Positions 22,986 through 33,470 of a DNA stretch of 64,000 bases are shown in pieces. Positions within the stretch are counted from its first letter, which is position 1. Each line of letters starts with the position of its first letter. Source of the stretch: Ehretia macrophylla (lineage: Eukaryota; Streptophyta; Magnoliopsida; Boraginales; Ehretiaceae). Location of the stretch: assembly GCA_037974665.1 (NCBI GenBank), contig CM075777.1, positions 9,881,001 to 9,945,000 on the forward strand, given 5' to 3'. The notes under the pieces are model-generated. The model was not told the DNA's origin. It did not search any database and was given only the letters and a program-made list of their open reading frames with translations. The translations under genes were made by a program, and so were the position numbers.

Positions 22986-23468
22986 AATTTGCTTTTGATG
23001 AATACATTTCTTTTTCTCGACTAAAAAATAGTGATTGTACCTTTCGCTGATTAATCAACAAGCTAGATAGAAGTTTCGACGGTCGATCGATCTTTCTGAC
23101 AATCACCACTCTCTATTGCCTATTCTGATATTTGCTTCATACTTGGTTGACACTTTCTGTGTAACGCCCCGTATTTTGGGCCTAAATTAACTAAAATTAT
23201 TTTATTTGGATTAAGGGTTAAAAATCAAAACTTTTGTTGGATAAGTTATTTGAGCCCAAGCCAATAATTGTATCTCTAACCTAGAGACTAGAGTAGCCTA
23301 AAAAACCTCTCTTGAGTTGTAGCCTGCTTGGAATATTTTTCACAACCTTGGATTTATCTCTGTTTATATTCTTGTTCATGAGAAAATTTTTAAAATCTTG
23401 AAATTTAGTGATTAATTCTTAGTGAAATTGATCCTCAGCTTCGAATATTCCCGCTAATATTAATTGTA

Positions 23469-23637
23469 GGGTAAATTACTTCGGAGGTCCCTTATCTTTG
23501 TTCGATTTGTTTGTTTGGTCACTTATCTTTAAAACGATCATAAGGTGGTCCCTTATCTTTTATTTTTTTGCCACCGTTAGTCCTTCTGTCAATTCACTAA
23601 CAGTTTTCTCATGTGAGTCGCACATGACATGTAATTT
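23469..23637 (+). repeat. MULE left terminal inverted repeat
   Basis: About 169 bp that pair with 29007-29175 with 8 mismatches in my hand alignment. A weaker match continues to about 23690 with small gaps. The core phrase is TGTGAGTCGCACATGACATG. It should contain the promoter of the GRF gene downstream. Confidence 0.93.
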
Positions 23638-24059
23638 CATGACTTAATAAGGGCAAATTGGTCATCACAAATTATATTCTCGTAAAAACACAACATTGCC
23701 CCGATTCTTTCTTCATTTCTTCCCCAAATTAGAAAACCTAATTCCCAAATCCCATTTCTCCACACCAAATCGACATTTCATTCCATTTAAGCTCAAAGCT
23801 CAAATCGGTAGTGGGTCGGCAGTGGGATCTTTCTTCATGTCGTAGCTGCACATGCTCGCACCATTTTCGTAGTTGGGACATTTTTTAAAAGCTCAAATCT
23901 GCGTTTGATTATTTCACCATTCACGCACCATTCTCACACCTTTTTCGAGATTCGAGTGTTTCTTCATTTTCGAAGCTGCACAATTCTTGCACCATTCTGA
24001 ACTGCTACATTATTGAAGCTCAAAGTCCATTTTATTTTTATGAGCATTGAAGAGTACAC

Positions 24060-24122
24060 AAGCCGCGATTGGGTTAATTAGATCGGCTACAGTACATAAG
24101 ACGCGATTGGGTTAATTAGCAT
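24060..24122 (+). repeat. Short direct repeat in the GRF gene leader
   Basis: CGCGATTGGGTTAATTAG occurs twice, 38 bp apart, ending 10 bp before the GRF start codon. The region 23690-24060 before it is a noncoding leader with repeated AAGCTCAAA and CACCATTCT words. Confidence 0.7.
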
Positions 24123-24131
24123 CGATTTGCG

Positions 24132-24467
24132 ATGGAAGCACAATGTTATTGCGGAAAACAAGGCAAAATTGTTACCTTTTGGACCGACTCTAATCCAGGG
24201 AGGAGGTTCATAGGTTGTGAAGCATACCTTCACGGTAAAGAATGTGGTTTTTTCGCTTGGGTTGATCCTCCAATGTGTGATAGGAGCAAACAAGTAATAC
24301 CCGGATTGCTAAGGGCAATGAATAGGAAAGATGCCGAATTGCGAGAATTGCGTGAAATACGTGAAATTGACAAAAAGAAGATGAAGAACTACATGTTGTG
24401 GCTGGTGTTATGTGTTTGCTGCATTTTAATGTTGATAAAGATGTTGATAAGTAGGTCTAGATGTTGA
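24132..24467 (+). CDS. GRF-type zinc finger protein with C-terminal coiled coil and membrane segment (MULE-borne)
   Basis: Intact 111-codon frame. Residues 5-45 form a GRF zinc finger: CYCG at 5-8, NPGRRF at 21-26, Cys29, then CGFFAWVD from Cys38, giving a Cys5/Cys7/Cys29/Cys38 set. GRF fingers bind nucleic acid, often single-stranded DNA, in topoisomerases and APE2. Residues about 58-82 are charged and coiled-coil-like (RKDAELRELREIREIDKKK). Residues about 84-105 are a hydrophobic membrane helix with CVCC. Similar short plant proteins of unknown role exist (At4g04775-like). It lies inside the MULE, convergent with the transposase, in the place mudrB takes in MuDR, although it does not resemble MURB. 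A transposition accessory role is inference; it could also be a captured host gene. Confidence 0.8.
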   Translation: MEAQCYCGKQGKIVTFWTDSNPGRRFIGCEAYLHGKECGFFAWVDPPMCDRSKQVIPGLLRAMNRKDAELRELREIREIDKKKMKNYMLWLVLCVCCILMLIKMLISRSRC

Positions 24468-24916
24468 ATAGATGTAATAGCTTAATTTGTGCACCAATGT
24501 GGTTGTTGAGTCGGGATATCGACCAATTTTGAGAAATTAACATGTATTTTGGTGCATTAGTATATGTAAGTTGTATGTTATTTTGCTGCCCTATGTAATG
24601 AATTTAAGATTCATAAGCTAAACCATTATTTGATTTCTACAAATTCACACTTGTAGAAACCTGTTTTCATGCACCAAATGCCAAATCCACCATCATTAAC
24701 ACAAATGAAAAGGATTAAAACAACATTAACACAATCTGAATTCTACAACCAAATGTCAAATCCACCATTAACACAAACATAAAGTAAGTTGTTTCAAATC
24801 CATGATACACAAATAGAAAATAAATGATTCAAATCTATCATCAACACAAACAGAAAGTACATTGTTCACATCCATCAAAGGCTAACTTCATCAACACACC
24901 CAAACTGAACTTGTAG
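24468..24916. other. Gap between the convergent MULE genes
   Basis: Noncoding AT-rich sequence holding the 3' ends of both MULE genes. CACAAA..AAATCCACCAT-like words recur about five times between 24660 and 24890. No coding signal. Confidence 0.4.
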
Positions 24917-27900
24917 TTATGCATTTTTTTTGTGAATTGAGCTTGAACTTTGGGCTTTACCGGAACTTGTGCCATGTTTATCAATTGAACTTCCAGCAGG
25001 TTTATGAGTTGAAGTTGATTTTTCAGCAACTAGGGACTTGAGGCTCACACATTTGTTTCCTTTCCATGTATATGCACTTGGTTGAATCATAGAAGATCCA
25101 ATCTTGACTGGCTTGTCACAATTAATGGGCGATGGTTCCTTCACATGCACATCTGCTCCAACTTGTATGAATGGTCTTTTGGGTTCATCTCGAGTACGGG
25201 GGGCATTAGGGACCTACAAACAGAAAATGAAAGTGTAAATTGTCAAATTTGTTTGTAATTATGAATGTTAAGTTTGAATACCTTTAACTCGGACTTTGTA
25301 GGACCAAATATGGTACCCGTCATCTTCCTCTTCCTCATAAGCTCTGCAGACTTTATAGGACAAGTCCTTATATCATGTCCTTGCTTCAAGCATACACTAC
25401 ATTTTCCTTTTCTCACAGGCAATTTGTCTACATGTCTTGGTCTACTAACAGTAGTCACATTACTTTGGCTACTTTGTGCATTTAATGCATCGACATTCAC
25501 ATGACTGCTAACAACGTCAACGTGCACATTAATATTGTTAGTAGTGACATTAACCTCACTACCTGTCCTTGCATTGATCCCTACACTACTGCATACAGAT
25601 GCCACATTGACATTGCTTGTTTCTGCTTCCACCCGAACCTCTCTAGAGTTTTTTTCGACCTGCGCAATGCTAGCTGATGTATCATCGATATAAGTGTCCA
25701 ATGAATCATTAACATGATTTGGTTGATCAACATTGATATCATTATCATCCTGTTGTTGCCTTCTTGGACATTTCCTCTTGTTATGACCTTCTTCACTTAA
25801 TGATGAACATCCTCCTCTCAACCCTTTTCTCCCAAGTTTTCTAGTTTTCATACTGGCTCTTGTTCTCCTTCTTGAAGTACTTGATTGAACTTCATCTGGT
25901 TCCTTCCTTCTACATTTTTTAGGTCTCCCAGGAAGTGGAATTTTTTTTGGAGGAAGGATTGTAGGCATTCCTGTTCGAGGCCACAAGTCAGGACCATTTA
26001 TCGGGCAAATAACTGGTTCATAGGCTCTCATGTATGCTTCCTTGCTGTAACATTCATGAACAAAGTCTTCAGGGTCAAATCCAGCATGTTATATTACAGT
26101 GATTGCATGCACACAAGGAATTCCAGTTAGTTCCTACTTCCTACAAGAACATACTTTAAGATCCAAATCAACAACATACTGATCTCTCCCAATGCACCTA
26201 ATCTGAAATTTCTTATCCCCACAGAAGGTGGCATTCCGAGGTCCACTTGCCAATTTTCTTTTGTTAATGAGCTTGTTTATCTTTGGACAAATCTTTCCAT
26301 TGTAACTCTTGATCCAATCTCTTTTACTCTGCATTCTACATAGCAAATACATCCTAATCTTCTCTAACATTATCAGAATAGATTTATCCCTAGCAGGCAT
26401 GATAACAACATTGAAACTTTCACACAAGCTGTTCAATAAAATGTCACATTTACTACCTGTCTTAAAGTGAGACCTTGTCCAAAATCTAGGGCATTCAGCT
26501 GTTAACCATTGAAATGCCTTATCATCAATCTCCTTAATCTCTGTCATAACTGCATCAAAGTGTTAGACTAATGTTGCGCTTACAGCCTTCCACATTAAAT
26601 CTTTCAATGTCAATCCCCTGTGCAACTTTTTGAAGTTATTGTACAAATGCCTAAGACAATGCATGTGCTCAACACCAGGTAAAATCTCATGAATAGCAGG
26701 TCCAAGTCCCTACAATTAAATATATAGGCACATTAGTTACATTAAAAAATAAATTGATAAAATAAAAAAAGATTACAACATAACATACCTTCTGCTTATC
26801 TGTGATAATCACCCAATTTTCCTGATCAGAAATTTGCAAATCTTGTACTAACAAATTCAGAAACCAACTCCATGTGCTCTTGTCTTCAATTTCAACAACA
26901 CAATACGCAATAGGATAAATGCAGTTGTTGGCATCTGTACCAATAGCAGTTAATAAAATCCCAGGATGAGGTCCTTTAAGATGACAACCATCTAAACCAA
27001 TAACTGGTCTACAGCCATCTAAGAAGCCTCTCCTACAAGCTTCAAGACATACATAGAACCTCAAAAATCTATTCTTCCCAGTTTGTTCATCAACCTCAGT
27101 TTCCATCCCTACAGTTGATCCAGGATTGGTTTTCCTTATCTCCTCACAGTAGTCCCACAATTTCTTGTATTGATCTGTGTATTGTCCCTCGATGATTGAT
27201 CTAGCAAATGTAAATGTCCGATAGACAGTCCTTATTGACACATTTACATTGTAATCAGTGTGCACCTTATATTAGAAATCTTTAGCATCCCAATATGTAG
27301 TCGTTCTTAAATGATCCATGTATCGGGAGCACAACTTTTTATAAGTTAACTGCTTGTGATCAAAATCAATACCACAATTGTGAACATTGTTCAGGCTTCT
27401 TATTTGAAAGTTCTTTTTCTCTTTCACATGTATTGCATTTATGAACCACCCACATGACGTTCCATTACATTTGGCCCTAAGCCTATCTTTATCATTCTTC
27501 ACAAACCTTACGTTCTTACAATGTTTCACCCTATGTGCCTTGATAGAAAACCGAAGCTCTTCAACATTGGTGAATTCCATGCCTAAAACAAATTTAGGAT
27601 CTTGCATGTCCACTTGTGCTCGAAATCTTTCAAATTTCTCAAGTTGAGTTCCATTTTTGTCCCCCTCACCCTCTGAATGCCAACTATGTAAACTGGCATC
27701 ACTTAAGTTGTCAGAAGATTCTTCTTCTAATGGTATATCTTGGCCATATTCTGCAGCAAATGATTCATTCTCTTTCAATTCTTGATTGAAAAAACTATCC
27801 CATTCAACTTCAAGATCTATGTTTTGATCATACAACTTGTCGTGGTCATCATCAGTAAAGTCACAATCACTGTCATAGAAACTAGACCCATCACTCCTAT

Positions 27901-28681
27901 CATTGTCATATTCATCACTGCTGGTCTCATCATTCCCAGACTCATCATTGTTCAACATATTCTCATCATCCTCATTCACCTTTCTTTTGCATCTAGCCCT
28001 CACCTTTCTTCCCTCCACTTTTTCAAATTTCTTAGCATCCACATTTTCATTAGCAATTCTTCTAATATCCTTCTTGCTCCATCGACTTGTTTTAGGATTA
28101 TCAGGGCAACCCAACGGTACAAAGCTAAGATATGGTTCCTGACCTACCTTCAAACTACTATCATCATCTCTATCTTTACAATTTTAGCCATGTTTCTACC
28201 ATTGCATGACTCAACTTGACGGGGTAATGTTAATTGTAAAACATTATGATCGTCAATCACAAAGAAATCTATGCATCTTGTACCAGTTTCACTAACTACA
28301 CCTATCATTTCCAACACATCTTTATCTCTGATCAAACACTGCAAACCATTTTCTAAATTCATTCCAGGTTTCTTATAGCATATCCGAGAATGACTCACAA
28401 TTCCCATTTCGCTAGCAATATGTCTAATACTGTTAATGACATTTTATTGTACTGACTCCGACATATAATTTCGACCCAGCCACATCCTTAAAATCACCAC
28501 CAAAATGAACCTTCAACCAAATAGAATCTGCAAAGAAAATTCACATATGTAGATTACACATATACATTTGCAAAGAAAATTACTGTACACATGCATCTCG
28601 GTTTGAGCTTAAATCAAGAACTAGATACATATGAAACTCAAAAACTTCAACAAAACATAAAAGATGTTACTTACTTGCCAT
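24917..28681 (-). pseudogene. mudrA-like MULE transposase, broken by stops and frameshifts
   Basis: Minus strand. Tiny exon 1 is 28675-28681 (ATGGCAA). Exon 2 from 28527 opens a PB1-like domain (NSIWLKVHFGGDFKD .. SRICYKKPG) with frameshifts near 28400-28470. The MuDR DNA-binding region is at about 27290-27600 (FSIKAHRVKHCKNVRFVKND). The MULE catalytic domain, 26789-27265, has GLDGCHLKG and NWVIITDKQK. Next come the C2H phrase MHCLRHLYNNF, a SWIM finger CSCRK-stop-ELTGIPCVHAI, a CCHC knuckle CSVCLKQGHDIRTC and a last exon 24917-25213. Introns 26710-26788 and 25214-25281 have GT-AG ends. Stops: TAA near 28188, 27272-27274, 26563-26565, TAG 26134-26136, and TAA near 26092; most sit where Gln or Trp is expected. 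It encodes no functional transposase. Confidence 0.88.
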
Positions 28682-28960
28682 TTTCAGATCGCAAAATCGC
28701 GATTACAATCGAGTTTGGAAGACTGCAAAATTGTGATTTTAAGATGACGAAGTTGCGCATCACTAATGTGTACTGGTGACTACAATAAGCTGCGGAGTTT
28801 ATTGGGAATTTTGGGTAAATATTAGGGTTAGATTTAGGGATTAGGGATTTGGGATTTGGGTTATCATCGGTGGTTTGTGAATTAGGGATTTGGGTTTTGG
28901 TTAGGGATTGGGGATTCGGGCTTGAGGGTATGAGATTTATGAGACAAAATCATGCTTTTG
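28682..28960 (-). promoter_or_regulatory. Transposase 5' region with telobox-like repeats
   Basis: Upstream of the transposase start the plus strand shows many units of AGGGATTTGGG, TTAGGGATT and GGGTTAGATTTAGGG between 28810 and 28930. On the transcribed strand these read CCCAAATCCCTAA and AACCCTAA, like plant teloboxes that mark promoters of dividing-cell genes. They sit between the right TIR and the first exon, so they may be promoter elements of the transposase. Confidence 0.5.
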
Positions 28961-29006
28961 TTAAAGGAAGAATTAAAAGATATTGTGATGCCAGAATTGC
29001 CCCTTA

Positions 29007-29175
29007 AAATTACATGTCATGTGCGACTCACATGAGAATACTGTTAGTGAATTGACAGAAGGATTAACGGTGGCAAAAAAATAAAAGATAAGGGACCACC
29101 TTATGGTCGTTTTAAAGATAAGTGACCAAACAGACAAATCGAACAAAGATAAAGGACCTCCAGGGTAATTTACCC
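29007..29175 (-). repeat. MULE right terminal inverted repeat
   Basis: Reverse complement of the left TIR, ending AATTTACCC at 29175 and followed by the TSD TTAATTGTA. See the left TIR for the comparison. Confidence 0.93.
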
Positions 29176-30200
29176 TTAATTGTATTATAATTATGATTCT
29201 GGATATATTGGAGTAATTTTGCTTTTGGAGTCATATTATGCGTGTTTCAATTTTGAGAGTTTTGTAGAAAGACTCATGATCTCATTTGATTTTTTTAGCT
29301 CTGCATGAGAAATATAAAGAAAATGGAAGGACTTGGCATGATATCGTTGTTAGAAAACATTTTGAATGAAAAGAATTTAGTATGACTTTCGATTTATGAA
29401 GGATTTTGATAAATAAATAAGTAAATAAAGGGAATATTGTTCACGTGAACAATATTCAATCTTACTGTTCATGATAAACGGTATTAGGCTCTGTTTGGTC
29501 TAACTGTGAAATTTTAGTTTTTGAGCTATAGAACTTTTAGTAGTAGTGCTTGGATTAGAAGTGCTATTGAACAAAAAGTATTGACTGTTTGGCTTATGTT
29601 GGCCAATGTCTACCTTTTTGAAAATTTGAGAGCAATGTTGAACTTTAAAAAATATGAAATGATATATTTGATTAAAAAAAAAATTTCCGCATCATGTAAA
29701 AACAGTTCCGCAAAACCCTATTTTGAAAAGTTTTAGTTTGAAACTTCTTATTTTTCAACTTCAACTTTTACCTTAAAATACTTTCCGAAATGGGCGAAAC
29801 AAGTTAACGTCAACATTTAAACTTACTGAAAATACTTTTGAGTGCCAAAAAAGTAGGCTAAACAAAGCCTTAGTCATTACTATTCATCATGAACAGTAAT
29901 GTGGTTATTGTTCATTGGCTAAAGAAATAGTTATTTCTTATATTTATCGATTTATTTGGTTTCAATTTGGCCCTTGAATTCTATTTAAATAGTTTTAATG
30001 TTTGATATTGATTTTTGGCACGTTTAAAGTTTAGCAAATGATTTTGAAAATTTAAAATTAAAACCTTGGGACTAACTTTTAGTTAATTTCAAAAAACTAT
30101 GAAAATATTTGACACTTTTGAAGTTTATTTTTGTGCAACATGTGATTATCAAACATATCTTTGAATTGATACTTGAGGCATAGAAAAGGCTGTGAATTTA

Positions 30201-30300
30201 GGACCCTGTTGGTGGGGGTTAAATATCGACATTTTATGACCCTTTTGGCGGGGGTTAAACACTATATTCAGGACTTTATTGGTGGGGGTTAAATATTAAT
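30201..30300. repeat. Short tandem repeats inside the LTR
   Basis: Three imperfect 33-37-bp units start near 30201, 30238 and 30271, each containing TTGGYGGGGGTTAAA. They lie in the right part of the interrupted LTR. Such internal repeats are usual in long Gypsy LTRs. Confidence 0.75.
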
Positions 30301-31073
30301 ATCTTTGGGATAATGTACTATTATAAGAACTAGAATCCCATTTGGGTCTTTTGGTGGTGTTGTGCTTATCAAACAATACTATATCAGAATGGTGCTACGC
30401 GTTTGTAGTCACAATTGCCTCTTTGGACTTTGTGCATTAGATTCAGACTTTTGTTTTTAGAGTTTTATGAACATTTGACACATAAGTTTTTTTTTGCATG
30501 AATTTGTATAACTTTTGGCATGAAGTGTTTCAATTTTAGCATGAACAGTGAAAGTATTCCAAAATTATGGAATTTAATGATTTTTTGATAAAAATGACTT
30601 ATTTTGACATATACAAATATTTTGAAGGTCCCAAGAGGTTTTCTTGAAGATTGCCACTTACTGAGATTTGTGTCTCGTTTTTTGTAAAAATATTTTTCTT
30701 CGCAAAAGACAAGGAATAGTCGTTAGCTATTGTTTGGGATAGAGATCGCTTTGACAAAAAATTGAATTAGAAATTTAGATTTCTTAGTTATAGACATTTT
30801 GTCTATTTTTTCTAGGAATTGAATTATGATTCCACTTTTAATAAAGACCATGTAAGAAATTATTTATCCTGGATACTCTATTTATTGAATTTGAATATTT
30901 AATTTTATTGTGCTTAAATTGGTTTAGATGCTCTATGGCTTGTTTCCTATTTACTATTGTGGCTTTTAGTTTAATGTTAGTTTAGTGTCTTGTGCATTTA
31001 TGAAAGTGTTTCCTTCTTAGTGTGCAGCAGTCTCATCCTTGAAATTTACCTAGGTAGATTTGGAGGCGTGACA

Positions 31074-32070
31074 TTCTTATATGATTTTCTAATTAAATTT
31101 TAAGCCTAAGTAAATGAATTGAACCCTACAAACCTTACAATTAACAAAAGTCAACTATTTTTGATTTGGGATATTGTATGAGCTTGGTGGAACCATACAC
31201 ATTTACTATATTATTGAGTTTGAAGTTATTAAGTTAATTGTGCTATAGTTCCCTAGTTATTCCAAGTCTTAAACATCTGAAAATGCATGTGATTTCATGA
31301 AAATACGATATTATGGATATTCATCGTTGTGCACTTATCAAGATATATAAATTCTTTCATAGGATTATTGGCTAAGTGGAAGATTACTACAGTTGTTAGT
31401 CAAAAGATGCTTATAGGATTATGTGTAGTAAAAGATGATTTTATGTATGTGGAATGTGATGCAATGTGTTGGAGTTTGTAAGGAGAAATGTACACTTGAA
31501 GAGATCAAGAAATTTACTCTCTCAAATTCTCTCTTGTTTTGTATTGATTTCACAACATTTTAGCTTTAGTTTATTACATGGGAAACAATTTATAGGAAGG
31601 ATACTATAATATCGCTATTGGAGAGTAAGGGTTTGGTAGTTGTTTGTATTGTTAGAGAATATAATTGCTTCATGTAGATAAATTAGAACTTTGCAAAATC
31701 AGCATATAAAGTCTCAGGCTACTCCATTTATCACCATTTAGTTTTAAGATAGAAATCCATATTTCTTATCCCGTATAAATCTGATGCTTTCACTTGAATG
31801 TGATAAAAAGCAAGCTTAATTTGAGGAATACTAAGCAACCTTTATTTGTGGAAATTAAAGTTTAGCATCATGTTCCTGTATCACTTGTTTTTGAAGTATG
31901 AGGAGAATGTTGAAAATTGTTGTACATAATTATTCTTGATTAATTGCAGGTTTTAATGATAACAAACAACTAATTGTTATAATTTCGTTTAGTGTAAATG
32001 AAGAAATTAAAGGTTGAAATACTGTAGCAACATAATTAAATCTGTAGATCGTGTTGTGGCATATTACTTT
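31074..32070. other. Noncoding stretch beyond the solo LTR
   Basis: AT-rich and without frames. 31179-31260 (AGCTTGGTGGAACCATACAC onward) resembles 48832-48900, where the block R continuation lies, so it may be a remnant of that duplicated flank. 31480-31960 has a transposon-like look, but I could not define ends. Confidence 0.35.
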
Positions 32071-32077
32071 GAATCCG

Positions 32078-33470
32078 GATATTCTCCTAGTCACTATTGT
32101 CTCTTAGTGACTAAGAGGTGGATTGTTGAGCGTTAGATTGAAATAGAAGGATCTCAGCCTCAAGACATGTGAAAAAATATACAGTAATTTTAAAATAAAG
32201 ATTTTTTGCCTTTTTTTATCTTTTCCTTTTTATTTTCTTTTCAATCAAAATTAATTAAAGTAAAAGCTTTCTATCTCCTTTTTTTGTATAATTTTTCAGT
32301 TTTTTTCTTTGTGTTGTAAAATTCTTATATATGTGTTCTACTGATGAGTAAACTCTTAAATTAAAAATTAAAATATAGTGAAGATCATATTCTTATATAA
32401 AGTGTATACATCTATGGAGTTTCAATTATAGAGACTATATATCGTTAAAACAAATATTTTTGTTTGTATTCTATAGTGTTTATATATATATGGGTTCTAC
32501 TAAAAAACGAAGTATGATTTTCATATTTTGTTGGGTACAATGTAGTTGATCTCATAATACCCACGTCTAATTGGCAAAACAGGACAATGTTGTATATGAA
32601 ATGCAAAATAGTAGTAGTCATTATTTAAGTGATAGCATAAACCTTCGGCTTCTTATAATGATTGTTGAGTTTACAAGACACATCAATATTGATAGTCATT
32701 AGACCATCAAATTTATTGTTGCTAATGTTATTTCATTAATCAAGACATGTGCTTAGATTATAAGTTTTCAATTATTATTGCTAACATTATTTCACGTCAA
32801 CCTGATGAAGAAACCTATGCTTAATACCAATCTTGTTTTTTGGCATAGATGAATATTAGCAAGATTGGTATGCAAGAGAAGTCTTGTTGCTTATGGCATA
32901 TATAGACAAATAAGCAATTTGTACTCTATTTTTTTTTTTTTCACTAGGACTATATTGTAGAATTTCAAAAAAGATTTCATATTTTAGACTTAGTATTGTA
33001 ACTCATCTATATTCTCTACAGTACATTCTATCTATTTTGTAACTTATACCTTACTTATTTGTATTTCAGAATTGCAAGCATGGCCATTAATGCGTTCTGA
33101 GTCATCCAACATACATGACAAAAGTAAAAACTGTATACCCTTCATAAGAACATGATATTTACTATATTTAATTTTTGCTAATTAATTTAAGTTTTTACTT
33201 ATCACTAGAACACATATATGCGTATTTTACAACACAAAGAGAAAAAAAAACTGAAAAATTCAACAAAAACGAGATAGAAAGCTTTTACTTACTTTAATCA
33301 ATTTTGATTGAAAAGGAAAAAAAAGGAAAAGATAAACAAGACAAGAAATATTTATTTTAAAATTACTAGATATATTTTCAAGAATAACAACTGAGATACT
33401 TCCATTTCAATCCAATGCTTAACAATCCACCTCTTAGTCACTAAGAGACAATAGTGACTAGGAGAAGATC
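32078..33470. mobile_element. Foldback-type element with about 335-bp terminal inverted repeats
   Basis: The left arm 32078-32412 and right arm about 33138-33470 are reverse complements, with GGATATTCTCCTAGTCAC against its inverse near 33450-33470. The match runs through the poly-pyrimidine tract, CAATCAAAATTRATTAAAG and TTGTGTTGTAAAAT. Each tip itself holds a hairpin, TAGTCAC..GTGACTA. The about 725-bp centre is noncoding. No clean target duplication was found. The long arms suggest a non-autonomous Mutator-like or foldback element. Confidence 0.8.
32824..32871. other. Perfect 12-bp stem-loop
   Basis: ATACCAATCTTG at 32824-32835 and its exact reverse complement CAAGATTGGTAT at 32860-32871, separated by 24 bp, in the centre of the foldback element. 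Role unknown. Confidence 0.7.

Larger units (their letters stand above)
23469..29175. mobile_element. Mutator-like element (MULE), 5,707 bp, with 9-bp target duplication
   Basis: Both ends carry a long terminal inverted repeat starting GGGTAAATTAC. TTAATTGTA flanks it directly at 23460-23468 and 29176-29184, the 9-bp duplication typical of Mutator. Inside are a mudrA-like transposase on the minus strand (24917-28681) and an intact GRF zinc-finger gene on the plus strand (24132-24467), convergently arranged, each starting near one TIR. The element interrupts a solo LTR. Its own transposase is broken, so it could move only with help. Confidence 0.93.
23160..31073. mobile_element. Solo LTR of a Gypsy-like retrotransposon, split by a MULE
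   Basis: The left end is TGTAACGCCCCG at 23160 and the right end is GGCGTGACA at 31073, a TG..CA pair of the kind common in plant Gypsy LTRs. Flanks read TTCTG before and TTCTT after, a possible 5-bp target duplication with one mismatch. Removing the nested MULE and one TSD copy (5,716 bp) leaves an LTR of about 2.2 kb. No gag-pol lies between copies, so it is a solo LTR. The right part (29185-31073) is otherwise noncoding. Confidence 0.6.

Noticed and set aside
27782-28219. 145-codon plus-strand hydrophobic frame
   Set aside because: Antisense of the acidic region of the MULE transposase; hydrophobicity is produced by reading Asp/Glu codons backwards.
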